In this document: piece after piece, positions 60,010 to 64,000 of the stretch
Layout: each line of letters starts with the position of its first letter
How positions within the stretch are numbered: the first letter of the stretch is position 1
Source of the DNA: Panopea generosa
Taxonomy: Eukaryota; Mollusca; Bivalvia; Adapedonta; Hiatellidae
DNA length: 64,000 nt
Assembly: GCA_029582155.1 (NCBI GenBank)
Contig: CM055901.1
Location: 52,891,206-52,955,205, forward strand
Reading direction: 5' to 3'
The notes under the pieces: model-generated
Seen by the model: only the letters and a program-made list of their open reading frames with translations
Told to the model about the DNA's origin: nothing
The model's database searches: none
Made by a program: the position numbers and the translations under genes

Positions 60010-60475
60010 CCTACTCGAGATTGTTGCGAGAAAACAATAACAACTCGGTCTTTGAAGGATTGAATCTTCGCCCGTTCTGATATTTTTGAAAGGTCTTCAA
60101 TGTATTAGCGGTAGTAATAGGGTCATCAAAAAAATGAATAAGCCGTTGTCATCTGCGAATAAACGCATATTTGAGTTGATATCAGCAACAATATCATTAA
60201 TGTATAATACTGTCACAGATATAGAGAATGACACCACCGTGGCTATCATTACGATCTTTTCTCTCAGGTGATGCAAATGATTCAAATACTAATGCGGAAT
60301 TTGGTATCGAACTGTTCAACCAAGTTTCGGAGAAAGGAAGGATATCAAATTCAGTTAATTCGGTTGGTAAATTATCGAGGTTTTGGAATATACTTTGGAC
60401 GTGGTAATGAACAAAAAACAAATGACCATATTCATTTACAGATTCATATATAGATTCATATTGGGTTAATAACAA
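60010..60475 (-). mobile_element. Collapsed LINE fragment: endonuclease joined to reverse transcriptase
   Basis: On the minus strand, 60475-60215 encodes an AP-endonuclease segment: YHVQSIFQNLDNL, EFDILPFSETWLN and DRNDSHGGVILYI, matching the 'NvqSi...L...fDIl.l.ETWL....dr.gGGva.Y' pattern. At about 60215 it changes frame and becomes reverse transcriptase: YINDIVADINSNMRLFADDN, with the catalytic DD. After one more break in a seven-T run it reads TLKTFQKYQNGRRFNPSKTE, then LLLFSRN. Everything between the endonuclease middle and the RT catalytic motif, roughly 1 kb in an intact element, is missing. The CR1/L2/Jockey-like group fits; the exact clade is not determined. Confidence 0.8.
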
Positions 60476-60479
60476 ACTT

Positions 60480-62410
60480 GAGTTGGATGCATAAATAAAG
60501 TGTGTTCTGATTAAATATATTATCAGAAGATGACATATTTCGAATTACAAATATTTAATATGATTCCTATTTATTATTTCAGTGAAAACCTCTAGACAAT
60601 TTAAAAACTTTTATAGATAAGTTATTTCAAGTAGCGCCAGTAAAAAGTCTTTTACTTTCAGAGACAACATGCAAAGGAATGAAAACTTATGTCTGATTTT
60701 GTTAAGAAAAAAATTGCCTGATTTGATAGAAGAGAGGAAGTCGAGGGCACTGTACAATCATTATTGACACTTTCAGAAGATACTTTTATATCTGTCATGT
60801 TCATATGTCTTGTAAGGGATACGTCGATTTGAGTCACAATGTGTTAACCATCCAGCGTACCTCGTTGACATTGGTCTGCACCAAGCTCATTATCTCGGTA
60901 TTCATGGCAGCAGTCATTGAGGCTGTTAGCTGTTGAAATTAATGCTGTCTGAATGCTCATTGTTTATAGATATACCTGGCTTAGCAGCATTGTCCATATG
61001 AGAAGGGTAACCGTATTGATGTAGTAAAAGTTGTAAAATATACTGGTATTTCACCAAATATGGTGAAGGTCCCTTTTGCAAGCATGTTGAAACAAGGTCT
61101 CGCGGTTTTTACTCATCATTTCATTTTGAAGCAGTAGTGGTAATAAAAGCTTTGGGACGTGAAAAACGTAGCGGTGCTTAAGCATGAATGCGCACGGAAA
61201 CAAACTAAACATGTGAAATCCGAAATTCTCACGGAAGCAAAGTATGCACACAAACTTCCTACACTAATGACGATAAGCTTACGCAACCTGCAAGTACTAG
61301 TTTGTGATACTGATGAAGTAAATTAAAATATTTATCAAATATGTTTGGAATACAAGAAAACAATCCTGGCTTTTTCGGTTCTGATGGGAAATTGAAAGAG
61401 ACTCGTTCCCGCCAAAACAGTCATCCCTCTATACGGAATTTCCTGTCAGAACATCAAACTCATGTAATATTCTTATATTCTTGGACGCTTTATGTGCTTC
61501 CAAGTGATCCATCATTATAAAGGATATTACTAACGTAAAGCGGTTCTAGTGCTGCTACATATGTGAAGATTATAGTTTAAACCGTTTTTATCTGTTATGC
61601 TACTTGATAAATTATTTTCATACTTATATACGCATGTTCTGTAAAGTAATAGTTTTCAAAGTATAAACACATTGTATTATTCTTCTAGAATGAGATATAA
61701 TTTTGTAGCAATAGTGGTGGAATTAAAATAGGTTAATATTAACGTGAACAGAGTAAGGCTAGTTTAATTTAAAATTGCACTTGGTGATATTGCTACTGGC
61801 CACGTTCTTTGAAGTTAGTTTCTTACATTTTATACTATCTGATGTACTTCTTAAATTCTATATATGTTATGTGTATACTGTTGTGGTGACTGCTGGACAC
61901 ATATTTTCTTCATACCCGAGGCTAATTAATACTTATTTAATACAAAATTTAGTTACCAGTCAAGTATACTCTGTTTAACGCCTTGTTTTCACACTGTATC
62001 CATCTACCTCGTTTGCTAATTGGCTTCCAGCAGGTTTTATCGGAATCAATTAAGTTTGGTGTTATGCTGTATTGTTGTGTTGCGGTGAAGTACTTTTATA
62101 TGCATAATGCATATCGTTTTCCTCCATATAGCTGCTTTATTCAAACAGAAAACGACACTTACTTACTGACTAGCGTTATAATGTCTATAGGATGTTACAT
62201 TATATGACACAGACAGATTTATTGGTGGAATTAGCTTTACTGGCTCGCGTGCTCATGCCAAGCACAAAGTAGCACGTGTGTCAGATCAATGGCATATTCA
62301 GGATAAGAATGAAATGTATTTTTGTTATGTTAAGCAAGGTTAAAAGTCACCGAGTACGCATGTCTTTGTAATCTGTAATAATGTCTCTGAAAACTTGTAC
62401 ATTATTATAA
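60480..62410. other. AT-rich DNA without recognisable gene
   Basis: ORFs at 61051-61251 (minus), 61775-61978 and 61983-62207 (plus) have no recognised domain. A pyrimidine-rich CTTTATTTTAG ends at 62421, just before the 36-bp array. Confidence 0.45.
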
Positions 62411-62434
62411 CTTTATTTTAGACATAAAATAATA

Positions 62435-63318
62435 TCGTCGACTAGTTATCCTGACATAGTTGACGTGATTTCGTCGACTATTATTCCGGACATAGTTGAC
62501 GTGATGTCGTCGACTAGTTATCCTGACATAGTTGACGTGATGTCGTCGACTATTATTTCTGACATAGTTGACGTGATGTCGTCGTCGACTATTAATCCTG
62601 ACATAGTTGATGTGATGTCGTCGACTATTAATCCTGACATAGTTGACGTGATGTCGTCGTCTATTAATCCTGACATAGTTGACGTGATGTCGTCGACTAT
62701 TATTCCTGACATAGTTGACGTGATGTCGTCGTCGACTATTAATCCTGACATAGTTGACGTGATGTCGTCGACTATTAATCCTGACATAGTTGACGTGATG
62801 TCGTCGACTATTATTCCTGACATAGTTGACGTGATGTCGTCAACTATTAATCCTGACATAGTTGACGTGATGTCGTCGACTATTAATCCTGACATAGTTG
62901 ACGTGATGTCGTCGACTAGTTATCCTGACATAGTTGACGTGATGTCGTCGACTATTATTCCTGACATAGTTGACGTGATGTCGTCGTCGACTATTAATCC
63001 TGACATAGTTGACGTGATGTCGTCGACTATTAATCCTGACATAGTTGACGTGATGTCGTCGTCGACTATTAATCCTGACATAGTTGACGTGATGTCGTCG
63101 ACTATTATTCCTGACATAGTTGACGTGATGTCGTCGTCGACTATTAATCCTGACATAGTTGACGTGATGTCGTCGACTATTAATCCTGACATAGTTGACG
63201 TGATGTCGTCGACTATTATTCCTGACATAGTTGGCGTGATGTTGTCGTCGGCTATTAATCCTGACATAGTTGACGTGATGTCGTCGAAAATTAATTCTGA
63301 CATAGTTGACGTGATATC
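62435..63318 (+). repeat. 36/39-bp minisatellite, 24 units, open in one frame
   Basis: Reading the positions of GACATAGTTGACGTGAT gives 24 units from 62453 to 63299. Seventeen intervals are 36 bp and six are 39 bp; the extra three bases are always one more GTC/TCG in the GTCGTCGAC segment. One plus-strand frame is open from 62411 to TGA at 63331: repeats of MSSTINPDIVDV with I/N/Y and T/S changes. The complementary strand is also open (MSGLIVDDITST repeats). A splice-acceptor-like TTTATTTTAG ends at 62421 in an open frame, so an exon is possible. Coding is unproven, since any 36-bp satellite keeps a frame. Each unit carries TGACGTGA, a CRE/ATF-like word, and most carry GTCGAC. Confidence 0.97.
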
Positions 63319-63331
63319 CAGAATGTATTGA

Positions 63332-64000
63332 TTAGAGCAATACGGATATAAATATTGAGAAAAAATAAGTTGAAGGAATTCCACATAGAGTTTCATATTT
63401 ACTTAATGTAAGTATTTGGTTCAAGGGATCCTTCTATTATATATTATTTATTTGCTGTGCCTTCAGGAGATGTATTTTCATAGTATTGCATTATATCATT
63501 TGTCAACCCTTTTGGGCTCACCTAGTCTGATAAACTTTAGCAAGTAACATTTTTGAATAACGTCTGATTCAAGATAAAAATAAATTATAATAATTTAGAA
63601 CCGATGAGCACAAAGAGTTCTTCCCCTTGAAAACAGTAACCAGCCATTTTGTTCTCCGGTGTATATGGTTGACATTGTAGTACTATATTATTGCTGTACT
63701 CGAATAAACACTGTTGCAATACTCGTCTTTATACTTAAACAATTCAGTTGTTGAAGGAAGACAATATGTAGCCTTTCTATAAGTAGAACCTATCTGAAGA
63801 TTGAATTTAGACTCAAATATACTCCTTAAAAGCAACCAAGAAATCTAATTTTAAAAATCTCGCGGGCAGAAAACAGCACTGTGGAATGTTTGACTATATA
63901 TATTACCAAGTCTGTTAAATCGGCACCATTTTAAATTCAAAATAGCAACAAATGAAGATATTAAGACATATAAAGCAAAAACACACATTTATTACTTACT
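63332..64000. other. AT-rich DNA to window end
   Basis: No ORF or element recognised. Confidence 0.5.

Overview
The window looks like nuclear DNA from an animal, most likely a bivalve or other mollusc. The evidence is spliceosomal-type GT-AG signals, tRNA-derived SINEs, a 5'-truncated LINE, a Ginger1/Gypsy-type integrase with an OTU tail, AT-rich unique DNA, and tandem arrays of many unrelated unit lengths. The mollusc assignment rests on the general look of the SINE tails and dispersed modules and was not checked against a database. No intact, confidently recognised host protein gene was found. Most long ORFs here are by-products of tandem repeats.

Layout. 1-12100 is AT-rich DNA with SINEs (one interrupted by a LINE 3' end) and a 48-bp minisatellite (5957-7632). 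12105-20406 is a satellite domain: two unrelated arrays, both of about 73-bp units, bracketed by 193-bp direct repeats. 21980-36400 holds a promoter-like cluster (E-box, E2F, two CCAAT boxes), a ~1.06-kb tandem duplication and several exon-like segments on the + strand that could belong to one unrecognised gene. Diverged AT-rich arrays and a 58-62-bp minisatellite lie inside this region. 39668-45455 is a run of four further unrelated arrays ending in a 32-base G run, and a 41-base C run follows 0.86 kb later.

49739-59086 on the minus strand is the most informative region. It carries, in order of transcription, an integrase N-terminal region with a His-rich zinc-finger start, a degenerate middle exon, a DDE core with all three acidic residues, a GPY/F-type C-terminal region and an OTU cysteine-protease domain. 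They are spread over at least three exons separated by introns of about 5.4 and 1.9 kb. This is the domain order of Ginger1 DNA transposases and genes derived from them. At least five reading-frame breaks, several in homopolymers, mean it is either decayed or affected by base-call errors.

The right end holds a collapsed LINE fragment (endonuclease joined to reverse transcriptase, 60010-60475, minus) and a 24-unit, 36/39-bp array (62435-63318) whose length changes are all multiples of three, so one frame stays open.
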